A stretch of 64,000 bases of DNA. It comes from an uncultured Paracoccaceae bacterium (GTDB lineage: Bacteria > Pseudomonadota > Alphaproteobacteria > Rhodobacterales > Rhodobacteraceae). The notes under the pieces are model-generated. The model saw only the letters and a list, made by a program, of their open reading frames with translations. It did no database searches and was not told the DNA's origin. Position numbers and translations under genes: made by a program. The DNA lies in contig CANMQO010000003.1 in NCBI GenBank assembly GCA_947500055.1, positions 186,001 through 250,000 of the forward strand, given 5' to 3'. Every line of letters begins with the position of its first letter. Position 1 is the stretch's first letter. Of the stretch, positions 55,902-64,000 are shown piece by piece.

Positions 55902-58900
55902 GCAGTGGCGAGCGTCTGCCCTGTTGGCAGTGCCCGCTTGGCCCGCTTTTCACCGAGCATCAGCATCGCAGGGGTCACCAACAGGGTCAGGATCGTCGCA
56001 AAGATCAACCCACCAGCAATCGCGCTGGACAGCTCTGTCCACCATTGGGTTGACGGGGCACCATAGACAATCTCGCGGGTGAAAAAGTTGATATTCAGCC
56101 CAATCACCATCGGCATCAGCCCAAGCGCCGTGGTGACCGAGGTCAACACCACGGGGCGCAGACGCTGGGCACCGGTGCGCAAGGCGGACTCAAGCGGGGA
56201 CAGCCCCGCCGCCTTGAGATTGTTATAGGTGTCGATCAACACAATGTTGTTGTTCACGACAATCCCAGCCAACGCGATCACACCGATGCCGCCCATGACC
56301 ACACCAAACGGGCGACCCGTGATCATCAGCCCAAGCAAGACACCGGCAATCGAAAACACGATCGCCGACATGACCACAAAGGCTTGCCAGAAACTGTTGA
56401 ACTGCGTCAGCAGGATCAGGAACATCAGGCCAATGGCCGATACAAAGGCACCCATCAGGAATGTCATCGCCTCTTGCTGTTCTTCCGCCTCGCCACCGAA
56501 ATCGACCCGGGCGGATGGCGGCAGATCAAGTTTCTCAATCGCGGCCTGCAAGGCGACGATTTGATCGTTGACCAGCACATCAGCCGCCACGTCAGCAGTG
56601 ATCGAGACAACCCGCGCCTGATCAATCCGGGTGATGATCCCGCTGCGCGGGGCCGGTTCAAAGGACACAAAATTCGAAATCGGCACCAGCCCGGCATTGG
56701 TCGGCACACGCAGGGATTCCAACTCAGCCAGCGTCCGGTCAACGGCCGGGAAGCGCACAACAATATCAACTTCGCCATCCGCATCCTCTGGCCGGTAGTC
56801 GGCGACCGTGATGCCGCGGGTCAGCAACTGCACCGCCTGCCCCAACGTGGCGACATCGGCACCGCTGCGCGCGGCCTCGGACCGGTCAACGGTAATCTGC
56901 CACTCAACACCGGGCGAGGGCCGGGTTTCAACAATGTCGATAAAGCCGCCCAAACGCTCCATCGCCCCGATGATCATCGCGACACCGGCCTCTTGATCGG
57001 CTGTGGTCTTGGCCAACAGATCAAGATTGATCGGCTTGCCACCACCCGGGCCGCCGGAATCCGTTTGCACCTGCACGTCAATACCCGGAATCGTCGCGAC
57101 GTCGGCACGGATGTCCTCGGCGATCTGGGCAACAGGTCGGCGGGTATCCCATTCAGCCAATTCCAACTGCAACGCGCCAATCACATCACCGCCTTCGTTA
57201 CTGCCGCCAGAGCGAGCATAGATGCTGGCGATTTCAGTGTAGTCGGCCAGTTTTTCCTCAACTTCACGCACCAGTGCGTCCTGTTCGTAGACCGAGAAAT
57301 TATCCTTCGCCCGCACCTCAACCTGTGCGTATTCGGGCTCCACGTCGGGAAAGAAGGTCAACCCATTGCCGAAATGGCCGTAGGCAACAAAGGACGCAAC
57401 CAAAGCCATCACAGCAAAGCTGAGCGTGATCCAGGGCCGCAGGATCGACCATTCGAGCAGCCTGACATAGCCCCCCATGAAGCCGGTCATGTGCCGCGGG
57501 TCGCCGCGTTCAGAGGCATATAGCTGGGCCTTCGCCTTGGCCGTCTGTTTCTGACGCTTGCCGATCAAACCACCCATAACGGGGATGAAAACCAGCGCCA
57601 TGAACAGGGATGCGGCCAATGTTATTATCACGGTGATCGGCAGGAACTTCATGAATTCGCCAACCACACCTTCCCAGAAGAGTAGCGGAAAGAACACGCA
57701 GAGGGTTGTCGCGGTGGAAGCAATGATCGGCCATGCCATGCGTTTGGCCGCCATGGCATATGCGGTTTTGGAATCGTGGCCCTCGTGCAAGTAACGGTCA
57801 GCCAGTTCGACCGTCACAATCGCCCCGTCCACCAGCATCCCCACCACAAGGATCAGGGAAAACAGCACCACGATATTCATCGTGAAGCCAAGAAAATAGA
57901 GCCCCGCAACCCCCGTCAAAAACGCCCCGGGAATGGCGAGCCCAACCAATAGCGATGACCGCAGGCCAAGCGCATAGACCACCACGATCATCACGAGGAT
58001 AATCGCGGCGATCACATTCGCCTCCAGATCGGTCAGCATCGATTTGACCTGCTCGCTCTCATCCAGCGTATAGCTGACCTGCACGCTTTCCGGCCAATCG
58101 GCACGTGCGGTCTCGATCACCTCCCGGACCTGCGCCACGGTTTCAATGATATTGGCACCAACGCGTTTCTTGATTTCCAGTGCCAATGCGGGCTGGCCAT
58201 CAATCCGGGCAAATCCGGTCGGGTCTTCGAATGTACGGCGGATGGTGGCGACGTCGGCAAAGGTCACAACCGTCTGGCCACGCACCAGAACCGGCAATTC
58301 CATCACGTCTTGCAGGTTCTCGATCAACCCGGGGACCTTTAGCACCAGACGACCCGCTTCGCTTTCGATGGCACCAGCGGCGATCAGTTGGTTGTTGCGG
58401 GTGATTGAACCGATCAATTCGTCAAACGTGATATTGTAGGTCTCGAACACCGTTGGATCGATCAACACTTCCATCAGCTCTGTGCGTTTACCGCCAACAT
58501 CCACCTCAAGGACACCAGAAACCGCCTCAATATCGTCCTTGAGGTCATCGGCCAGCGAATTCAGCGTGCGTTCCGGCACTTGCCCGGACAGGATCACGTT
58601 CAGGATGGGAAACAGGGCGGTGTTGATCTCGGTCACCGTCAGACGGGCATCCTGCGGCAGGTCGTTTTCGGCCTTATCGGCACCTTCGCGCACCTTATCG
58701 AGCGCTGCATCAGCGTCAAAACCCGGCTCGAACTCCAACTCAACCGATGCGTGGCCTTCGCTGGCGCGCGCCGTCATGGTTTTCAGGCCGGTCAGGGATG
58801 CAAACTCCGTTTCCATCGGACCGACAAGCACATCCTCGGCATCCTCGGGTGAAATGCCATCCAGACTGGTCGAGACATAAATGATCGGGATCGGAATCTC

Positions 58901-59017
58901 CGGATTACTTTCCTTTGGGATTCCCGCATATGACAGCGCGCCGACGGCCAGCAGAAAGACCAGCACAAGCTGAACAACCTTGCTGCGGCTGAAAGCGGCA
59001 TCAATCAAGCCAATCAT
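55898..59017 (-). CDS. RND family efflux transporter permease
   Basis: ~1039 aa, GIPKESNPEIPIPIIYVSTSLDGISPEDAEDVLVGPMETE; 12-TM RND architecture. Confidence 0.95.
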   Translation of the reverse strand: MIGLIDAAFSRSKVVQLVLVFLLAVGALSYAGIPKESNPEIPIPIIYVSTSLDGISPEDAEDVLVGPMETEFASLTGLKTMTARASEGHASVELEFEPGFDADAALDKVREGADKAENDLPQDARLTVTEINTALFPILNVILSGQVPERTLNSLADDLKDDIEAVSGVLEVDVGGKRTELMEVLIDPTVFETYNITFDELIGSITRNNQLIAAGAIESEAGRLVLKVPGLIENLQDVMELPVLVRGQTVVTFADVATIRRTFEDPTGFARIDGQPALALEIKKRVGANIIETVAQVREVIETARADWPESVQVSYTLDESEQVKSMLTDLEANVIAAIILVMIVVVYALGLRSSLLVGLAIPGAFLTGVAGLYFLGFTMNIVVLFSLILVVGMLVDGAIVTVELADRYLHEGHDSKTAYAMAAKRMAWPIIASTATTLCVFFPLLFWEGVVGEFMKFLPITVIITLAASLFMALVFIPVMGGLIGKRQKQTAKAKAQLYASERGDPRHMTGFMGGYVRLLEWSILRPWITLSFAVMALVASFVAYGHFGNGLTFFPDVEPEYAQVEVRAKDNFSVYEQDALVREVEEKLADYTEIASIYARSGGSNEGGDVIGALQLELAEWDTRRPVAQIAEDIRADVATIPGIDVQVQTDSGGPGGGKPINLDLLAKTTADQEAGVAMIIGAMERLGGFIDIVETRPSPGVEWQITVDRSEAARSGADVATLGQAVQLLTRGITVADYRPEDADGEVDIVVRFPAVDRTLAELESLRVPTNAGLVPISNFVSFEPAPRSGIITRIDQARVVSITADVAADVLVNDQIVALQAAIEKLDLPPSARVDFGGEAEEQQEAMTFLMGAFVSAIGLMFLILLTQFNSFWQAFVVMSAIVFSIAGVLLGLMITGRPFGVVMGGIGVIALAGIVVNNNIVLIDTYNNLKAAGLSPLESALRTGAQRLRPVVLTSVTTALGLMPMVIGLNINFFTREIVYGAPSTQWWTELSSAIAGGLIFATILTLLVTPAMLMLGEKRAKRALPTGQTLATA

Positions 59018-60156
59018 TGGGTCACCGCCACGGCTTCTTCGGTTGCGACGGGGCGTGGATCAACGGTGTCGCCCGCACTTACGAAACCCTGGCCGACGGT
59101 AATGATCTGCGCCTCTTCGCCCAGACCCGTCACCCAAATACCATCCGTCTGCGCACGCACGATGACAATCGGACGAAACGCCACGACATTTCCATCTTCA
59201 ACGGTCTTGATACCAAGATCGCCATTGGTGCCCAGCGACAGGATCGCAGGTGAAATGAAATGCCCCCGCGCCTGACCGGTGGGGATCGCCACGCGCGCAC
59301 TCAAACCTGCGGGCATCTCGCTATTCGGATTTTCGACGGCGATTTCGACACGAAACGTGCGGGTCTGGCTGTCGGCGTTGCTGCCGATGAACCCAACTTT
59401 GCCCATTCGTGTTTCGCCGGTGATAAATGACACTTCGGCCATCTGCCCCTTTGACAGGCGCGACAGGGTCTGCTGCGGGACCTGCACGACCACACTCAGC
59501 GGATCGTTGTCCAACACCTCGGCAACCATGTCGCCATCATTTACGAACTCACCCTCATCAAGGGTCATTTCATTCAGTCGGCCCGCAAACGGGGCCGTAA
59601 TGACGGTATTGTCCAACTGTTCCTGGGCAGCCGTGACCGATGCCTCGGCTGCGGCTTTGGCTGCGCGGGCCTGACTGACCTGCGCCTCGGTGCCAATACC
59701 GCGTTCCTGCAGCGCCTCGGCCCGGGCCAAATCAGCAGCGGCCTGCGCGAACTGCGCCTCGGCCTGCGCCAATTGAGCTTCAATGGTTTCCGCGTCCAGA
59801 CGACCAATTTCCTGCCCGGCCTCGACCAAATCACCCCGTTTGACGGACACCGCGATAATCTGACCAGACGCCTTGGCACTGATTTCCGTGGCGCGGTCGG
59901 GGGTCGATTGCCCCTCTGCCGTCAAAACAAGGCCAACATCCTGCGCGGTGGACTGCACGACAGCAACTGCAATCGCACGCGCTGGCGGCTCTGCGGGGGT
60001 GTCATCCTCTGGCTCTGTTGGCATAACATAGCCACTGCCCATCCAGCCCACCAACGCGAGCGCCAGCAAGATTGCGATCCATTTGGACCGCCCTGCTTTT
60101 TTGTCACCGTCAAACTTCAATTGTCCGGTAAGATCAGGGGCGGTATCTTTTGCCAT
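59014..60156 (-). CDS. RND efflux periplasmic adaptor subunit
   Basis: EISAKASGQIIAVSVKRGDLVEAGQEIGRLDAETIEAQLAQAEAQFAQAAADLARAEAL; overlaps the permease start by 4 nt. Confidence 0.93.
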   Translation of the reverse strand: MAKDTAPDLTGQLKFDGDKKAGRSKWIAILLALALVGWMGSGYVMPTEPEDDTPAEPPARAIAVAVVQSTAQDVGLVLTAEGQSTPDRATEISAKASGQIIAVSVKRGDLVEAGQEIGRLDAETIEAQLAQAEAQFAQAAADLARAEALQERGIGTEAQVSQARAAKAAAEASVTAAQEQLDNTVITAPFAGRLNEMTLDEGEFVNDGDMVAEVLDNDPLSVVVQVPQQTLSRLSKGQMAEVSFITGETRMGKVGFIGSNADSQTRTFRVEIAVENPNSEMPAGLSARVAIPTGQARGHFISPAILSLGTNGDLGIKTVEDGNVVAFRPIVIVRAQTDGIWVTGLGEEAQIITVGQGFVSAGDTVDPRPVATEEAVAVTQ

Positions 60157-60299
60157 AACAGCATCCTTCGAAACGTCGTGAGTTCAAAATTCCGTTACTC
60201 GAATGTTAACAGCCGATACATAGTGGCGCTCTTGCGACGATACCAGATCAACATGACGATTATTCGCGAAAAATTTTTGACAGCCCGGATTGGCGGCTT

Positions 60300-61193
60300 T
60301 CACCGGCCGCGCGCCGGCTGCCTGCGGCGTTCGCGCGTTGCGGGGGCATAGTGGTCCTGCAGAATCCGCAGAAATTTACGATAGGCGGCCCTGTGACGGT
60401 TCCGCAAGTTAACGCCTGCAAATACCGGCTGCGTAATGGTTGGCGCATCCTTCACATATTGACAGGTGCCAGCATCAACCAATGCAGCTGCGGAATGGCG
60501 CAAGACATAAGCCGCGCCAGACAGTGATTTCAAGAACCCTTCCACCGCCGCATTCTGACCTATCGACAGCGATACCTTTGTCAGGCCTGGCAACAGGGCC
60601 GCATGGGTATGGGCGAATGCCGGTGAATAATTCGCCAGGATGTAATTCTCGGCGGTCACATCAGCCAACCGATCCACATCCGTTGACACCATCACGTAAG
60701 TCACCTCACCCAAAGGCTCAAAATGAATATCTTGGTGGGTCTGCGGCGAATACAAGACCGCCACATCCTGCGCACCCGACGCCAGATCAGCACACATCTG
60801 CGTTGAATAATCGGCTTCGACATAGATGACGGTATCGGGCAATGCACCGCGGAACTTGCCAATCAGCGCATCGATCTGCAACCCGATCAAATCATGCTGG
60901 ACGCCAATGCGCATCGTCACCCCGGCCATGCCCGTATCGCGAACCGCATGCAGTGCGGTCACCCATGCATGGCGCAAGCTGCGGGCATGAGGCTCAAACC
61001 GCAGCCCCTCTGTGGTCAGTGCCGTTCCCGAGCGCGAACGACGAAAAAGCGGCCGCCCAACCGTCTTTTCCAATGATCCGATGCGGCCAGAGACGGTGGA
61101 TTGGGTCACGCCCAGCCGGTCAGCCGTGCGATTGAAACTTTGTGTTTCGCACAAATCCAGAAAGGTCTCGATCAATTCTATCTGCATGGGCAT
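60300..61193 (-). CDS. LysR-family regulator
   Basis: IELIETFLDLCETQSFNRTADRLGVTQSTVSGRIGSLEKTVGRPLFRRSRSGTALTTEG. Confidence 0.93.
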   Translation of the reverse strand: MPMQIELIETFLDLCETQSFNRTADRLGVTQSTVSGRIGSLEKTVGRPLFRRSRSGTALTTEGLRFEPHARSLRHAWVTALHAVRDTGMAGVTMRIGVQHDLIGLQIDALIGKFRGALPDTVIYVEADYSTQMCADLASGAQDVAVLYSPQTHQDIHFEPLGEVTYVMVSTDVDRLADVTAENYILANYSPAFAHTHAALLPGLTKVSLSIGQNAAVEGFLKSLSGAAYVLRHSAAALVDAGTCQYVKDAPTITQPVFAGVNLRNRHRAAYRKFLRILQDHYAPATRERRRQPARGR

Positions 61194-61198
61194 ATGCC

Positions 61199-61217
61199 TA
61201 ATCGGAAATTCCGATTA
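61199..61217. promoter_or_regulatory. Perfect 9-1-9 palindrome TAATCGGAA-A-TTCCGATTA, probable LysR binding site
   Basis: In the divergent region between LysR (-) and MttB-like gene (+), 5 nt from the LysR start. Confidence 0.7.
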
Positions 61218-61290
61218 ATTCTATTGCTAACTGCGAATTGATCCCTGCGATTTCCACAATAATACTGCCCCAAGGACCAGGGAGAATCCG

Positions 61291-62826
61291 ATGACAGCAT
61301 CAGCCAGAAAATCACGCAGCGGCGGGCGGGCAGCGCGGGTTGCCCTGCGTAACGCCCCATTGGCCGAAGATTTGCGCCCGGTGCGCGCCGGGTTGGAGGG
61401 CGGGCAATACAAGCCGCTGACCGATGCCGATGTGATGCGCATTCATGAGGCGGCGCTGAATGCATTGGAGCAAATCGGCCTGTCACAGGCCCCGCCTTCA
61501 GGGGTTGAGGCGATGACCAGGGCTGGTGCAATCCTCGGCGATGATGGCAGGTTGCGCTTTCCCCGCGCATTGGTCGAGGACATGCTGGCCAAGGCCGCGC
61601 GCAACATCACCCTGCACGGGCGCGACCCGAAACATGATCTGCACCTCTCGGGGCACAAGGTACATTTTGGCACGGCCGGGGCTGCGGTTCACATCGTCGA
61701 TCTGGCAACCAACACCTATCGCGACAGCACGGCACAGGATTTGCATGACGCCGCCAGGATCACCGATGCGCTCGACAACGTGCATTTCTTCCAGCGGGCG
61801 ATGGTCGCGCGGGATGTCACCGATAACCTCGAAATGGATCTGAACACGGTTTATGCCTGCTGCGCAGGCACGACCAAACATGTCGGCACATCCTTCAGCG
61901 AACCGGATCACGTCGCACCATGCATGGAACTGATCCACCGGATCGCCGGGGGCGAAGCCGCCTATCGGGCACGCCCTTTCATCTCGAACTCGAACTGCTT
62001 TGTCGTACCGCCGATGAAATTCGCCGAGGAAAGCTGCATCGCCATGGAACACTGCATCCGTGCAGGCATGCCCGTGTTGTTGCTATCGGCTGGGCAGGCG
62101 GGGGCCACAGCGCCAGCGCCGATCGCCCTGGCCATTGTGCAGGCCGTGGCGGAATGTCTGGCAGGGGTTGTGTATGTCAACGCTGTGTCGCCCGGACATC
62201 CGGCGATCTTTGGCACATGGCCGTTTGTCTCCGACCTGCGCACCGGCGCGATGTCAGGCGGATCAGCCGAGCAGGCCTTGCTGACGGCGGGTTGTTCACA
62301 GATGCACAAATTCTACGGTCTGCCCGGCGGTGCCGCTGCGGGCATATCCGACAGTAAACTGCCGGATATGCAGGCCGGCTGGGAACAGGGGATCACCAAT
62401 GTTCTGGCCGGGCTATCGGGACTGAACATGGTTTATGAATCCGTTGGCATGCATGCTTCCCTGCTTGGGTTTTGTCTGGAATCGCTGGTGCTCGGCGATG
62501 ATATCCTCGGGCAGGTCATGCGTTGCGTGCGCGGGATCGACGTGACCGAGGACAGCACCTCGATCGAGGCGATGAAGGCGGTCTGCCTTGGTGGGCCGGG
62601 GCATTATCTGGGGTCAGATCAAACACTGAATCTGATGCAGACCGAATATATCTATCCAACACTTGGCAACCGGATGAGCCCCAAGGAATGGGGCGAGGCG
62701 GATAGACCGATGTTGCTCGACAAGGCGATTGAGCGCAAAAATGAGATCCTCGCCAACGCGAAAATCCAGATTGATCCAGCGCTCGATGCGGAAATCCGGG
62801 CCGACTACAACATCTATTTCAACTAA
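61291..62826 (+). CDS. MttB-superfamily (trimethylamine methyltransferase family) protein, no in-frame amber codon
   Basis: LTDADVMRIHEAALNALEQIGL; LSGHKVHFGTAGAAVHIVDLATNTYRDST; DLHDAARITDALDNVHFF; uninterrupted 511 aa reading frame. Confidence 0.88.
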   Translation: MTASARKSRSGGRAARVALRNAPLAEDLRPVRAGLEGGQYKPLTDADVMRIHEAALNALEQIGLSQAPPSGVEAMTRAGAILGDDGRLRFPRALVEDMLAKAARNITLHGRDPKHDLHLSGHKVHFGTAGAAVHIVDLATNTYRDSTAQDLHDAARITDALDNVHFFQRAMVARDVTDNLEMDLNTVYACCAGTTKHVGTSFSEPDHVAPCMELIHRIAGGEAAYRARPFISNSNCFVVPPMKFAEESCIAMEHCIRAGMPVLLLSAGQAGATAPAPIALAIVQAVAECLAGVVYVNAVSPGHPAIFGTWPFVSDLRTGAMSGGSAEQALLTAGCSQMHKFYGLPGGAAAGISDSKLPDMQAGWEQGITNVLAGLSGLNMVYESVGMHASLLGFCLESLVLGDDILGQVMRCVRGIDVTEDSTSIEAMKAVCLGGPGHYLGSDQTLNLMQTEYIYPTLGNRMSPKEWGEADRPMLLDKAIERKNEILANAKIQIDPALDAEIRADYNIYFN

Positions 62827-62835
62827 GGAAACGCC

Positions 62836-63735
62836 ATGCATTACGGTTACATCGGGCTGGGCAATCTGGGCATCAATTGCGCGGGCTGCCTGCGCAAATC
62901 AGGGTTGGATGTCACAGCGACGGACCTGAACAAATCGCTCGCTGAGCCGATCCAGTCGTTGGGGTGCAATTGGGCTGACGATGCGATCGGCGTCGCCAAG
63001 GCCGCCGATCACGTGATCACCTGCCTGCCTTCACCAGCAGTGACCGCCAAAGTGCTTGACGAAATCCTGCCCCATATGAAACCGGGCGCGCATTGGATCG
63101 AAATGTCAACATTGGGTCGGGACGACGTCCTGGAAATGGCACAGAAGGCCAGCGCGCATGGCGTGCGCATGATGGAACTGCCGGTCACCGGCGGGGTCCA
63201 TCTGGCCGCCCAGGGCAAAATCACCATGCTGGCTGGCGGTGACAAGGATATGTTTGATCTACACCTGCCCGCCATGCAGGCGATGGGTGATCAGGTCTTT
63301 CACATGGGGCCGCTCGGGTCTGCCGCGATCATCAAGGTGATCACCAACATGCTGGCCTTTATCCACCTCAAAGCCTGCGGCGAGGCGCTGATGCTGGCCA
63401 AGCGGGGCGGGCTGAATCTCGGGCAGGCATGGCACGCAATCAAGGCGTCATCAGGCAATTCCTTTGTGCATGAAACCGAAGGGGCGCTGGTGCTGAATGG
63501 GTCCTATGATATCGGGTTCAACATGGATCTGGTGCTGAAGGATCTCGGGTTCGCGATGGATTTCGGCAAGGAGTTCGAAGTGCCGCTCGATCTGGCCAGT
63601 GCGACACGGCAAAGCTACGTCGCAGCCCGGGCGGCTTATGGCGGGACCGCGGAATCACCTATGGTGGTCAAACTGCTGGAAGACCTTTTGCAAACAGACC
63701 TGCGCGCCGAAGGGTTCCCCGCCAAATTGGAATAG
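62836..63735 (+). CDS. NAD(P)-dependent beta-hydroxyacid dehydrogenase (3-hydroxyisobutyrate dehydrogenase-like)
   Basis: HYGYIGLGNLGINCAGCLRKSGLDVTATDLN; ELPVTGGVHLAAQGKITMLAGGD. Confidence 0.9.
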   Translation: MHYGYIGLGNLGINCAGCLRKSGLDVTATDLNKSLAEPIQSLGCNWADDAIGVAKAADHVITCLPSPAVTAKVLDEILPHMKPGAHWIEMSTLGRDDVLEMAQKASAHGVRMMELPVTGGVHLAAQGKITMLAGGDKDMFDLHLPAMQAMGDQVFHMGPLGSAAIIKVITNMLAFIHLKACGEALMLAKRGGLNLGQAWHAIKASSGNSFVHETEGALVLNGSYDIGFNMDLVLKDLGFAMDFGKEFEVPLDLASATRQSYVAARAAYGGTAESPMVVKLLEDLLQTDLRAEGFPAKLE

Positions 63736-63741
63736 CGCGCG

Positions 63742-64000
63742 TCAGCACGCCGCAAAAAACTCACGCCATGCGGCGATCACCAGGTCCGGGCATTCCTCGG
63801 CCAGAAAATGGCCGCCGGGCAGCGCCCAACCTTCCACTTGCGCCGCCCGCTCGCGCCACAAGGCCAAGCTGTCAAAATGGGCTTCAATCGCGCCATCCTT
63901 GCCCCACAGGGTCAGAAGCGGCATCTGCAATAGCGTGGGGTCAGCATCGTCATGGGCGATATCAATGGTCGCCGCTGCGCGATAGTCCTCGCAGGCGCAA
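63742..64000 (-). CDS. Alpha/beta hydrolase (haloacetate dehalogenase-like), C-terminal fragment truncated by window edge
   Basis: CACEDYRAAATIDIAHDDADPTLLQMPLLTLWGKDGAIEAHFDSLALWRERAAQVEGWALPGGHFLAEECPDLVIAAWREFF. Confidence 0.8.
   Translation of the reverse strand, partial: CACEDYRAAATIDIAHDDADPTLLQMPLLTLWGKDGAIEAHFDSLALWRERAAQVEGWALPGGHFLAEECPDLVIAAWREFFAAC

Noticed and set aside
56384-57523. 379-aa ORF on the + strand antisense to the RND permease
   Set aside because: Shadow ORF: the opposite strand encodes a full, clearly recognisable RND protein; translation lacks any coherent motif.
1-64000. CRISPR arrays, intact IS elements, prophage, plasmid partition or known anti-phage defence genes
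   Set aside because: No spacer-repeat periodicity, transposase, phage structural or defence-family protein seen in the ORF set.

Overview
This 64 kb window looks like chromosomal DNA from a Rhodobacterales-type alphaproteobacterium. That is inferred from gene content, GC-rich codon usage and operon style; no search was run. It is densely coding, with no rRNA, tRNA, CRISPR array, prophage or intact IS element that I could support. From left to right it contains: the C-terminus of a MipA/OmpV-like protein; two ArsR-SRPBCC modules (one with YCII, one with a cupin) around a membrane-linked AraC regulator; a surface-glycan locus (two paralogous glycosyltransferases, methyltransferases, a TPR-fused fucosyltransferase-like protein, an epimerase, gmd and fcl); a dipeptide/oligopeptide-type ABC operon with two substrate-binding proteins; housekeeping genes (PA2778/PA2779-like pair, YggT, thioesterase, UMF1-type MFS, mepA, phytase-like esterase, queuosine-precursor transporter, arfB); an isolated PP-loop-like gene; an ECF sigma/anti-sigma pair; a TRAP transporter with a DctB/DctD-type two-component system; an inositol catabolism cluster (iolG, class II aldolase, iolB, iolC, iolD, iolE and two further Gfo/Idh dehydrogenases); a Rieske oxygenase / small protein / DMGDH-GcvT cluster; an RND efflux pair; and a LysR-controlled MttB-family methyltransferase cluster. 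The most unusual non-coding signals are: (i) a short transcription-unit-like segment (about 29.76-30.0 kb) with a 16-nt match to the full complement of the 16S rRNA 3' tail, directly ahead of two overlapping mini-ORFs and a strong terminator; (ii) two separate arrays of four GTCGG cores at exact 11-bp spacing, one ahead of the ABC operon and one ahead of arfB; and (iii) several perfect palindromic operators (331-354, 3641-3658, 45915-45930, 61199-61217).
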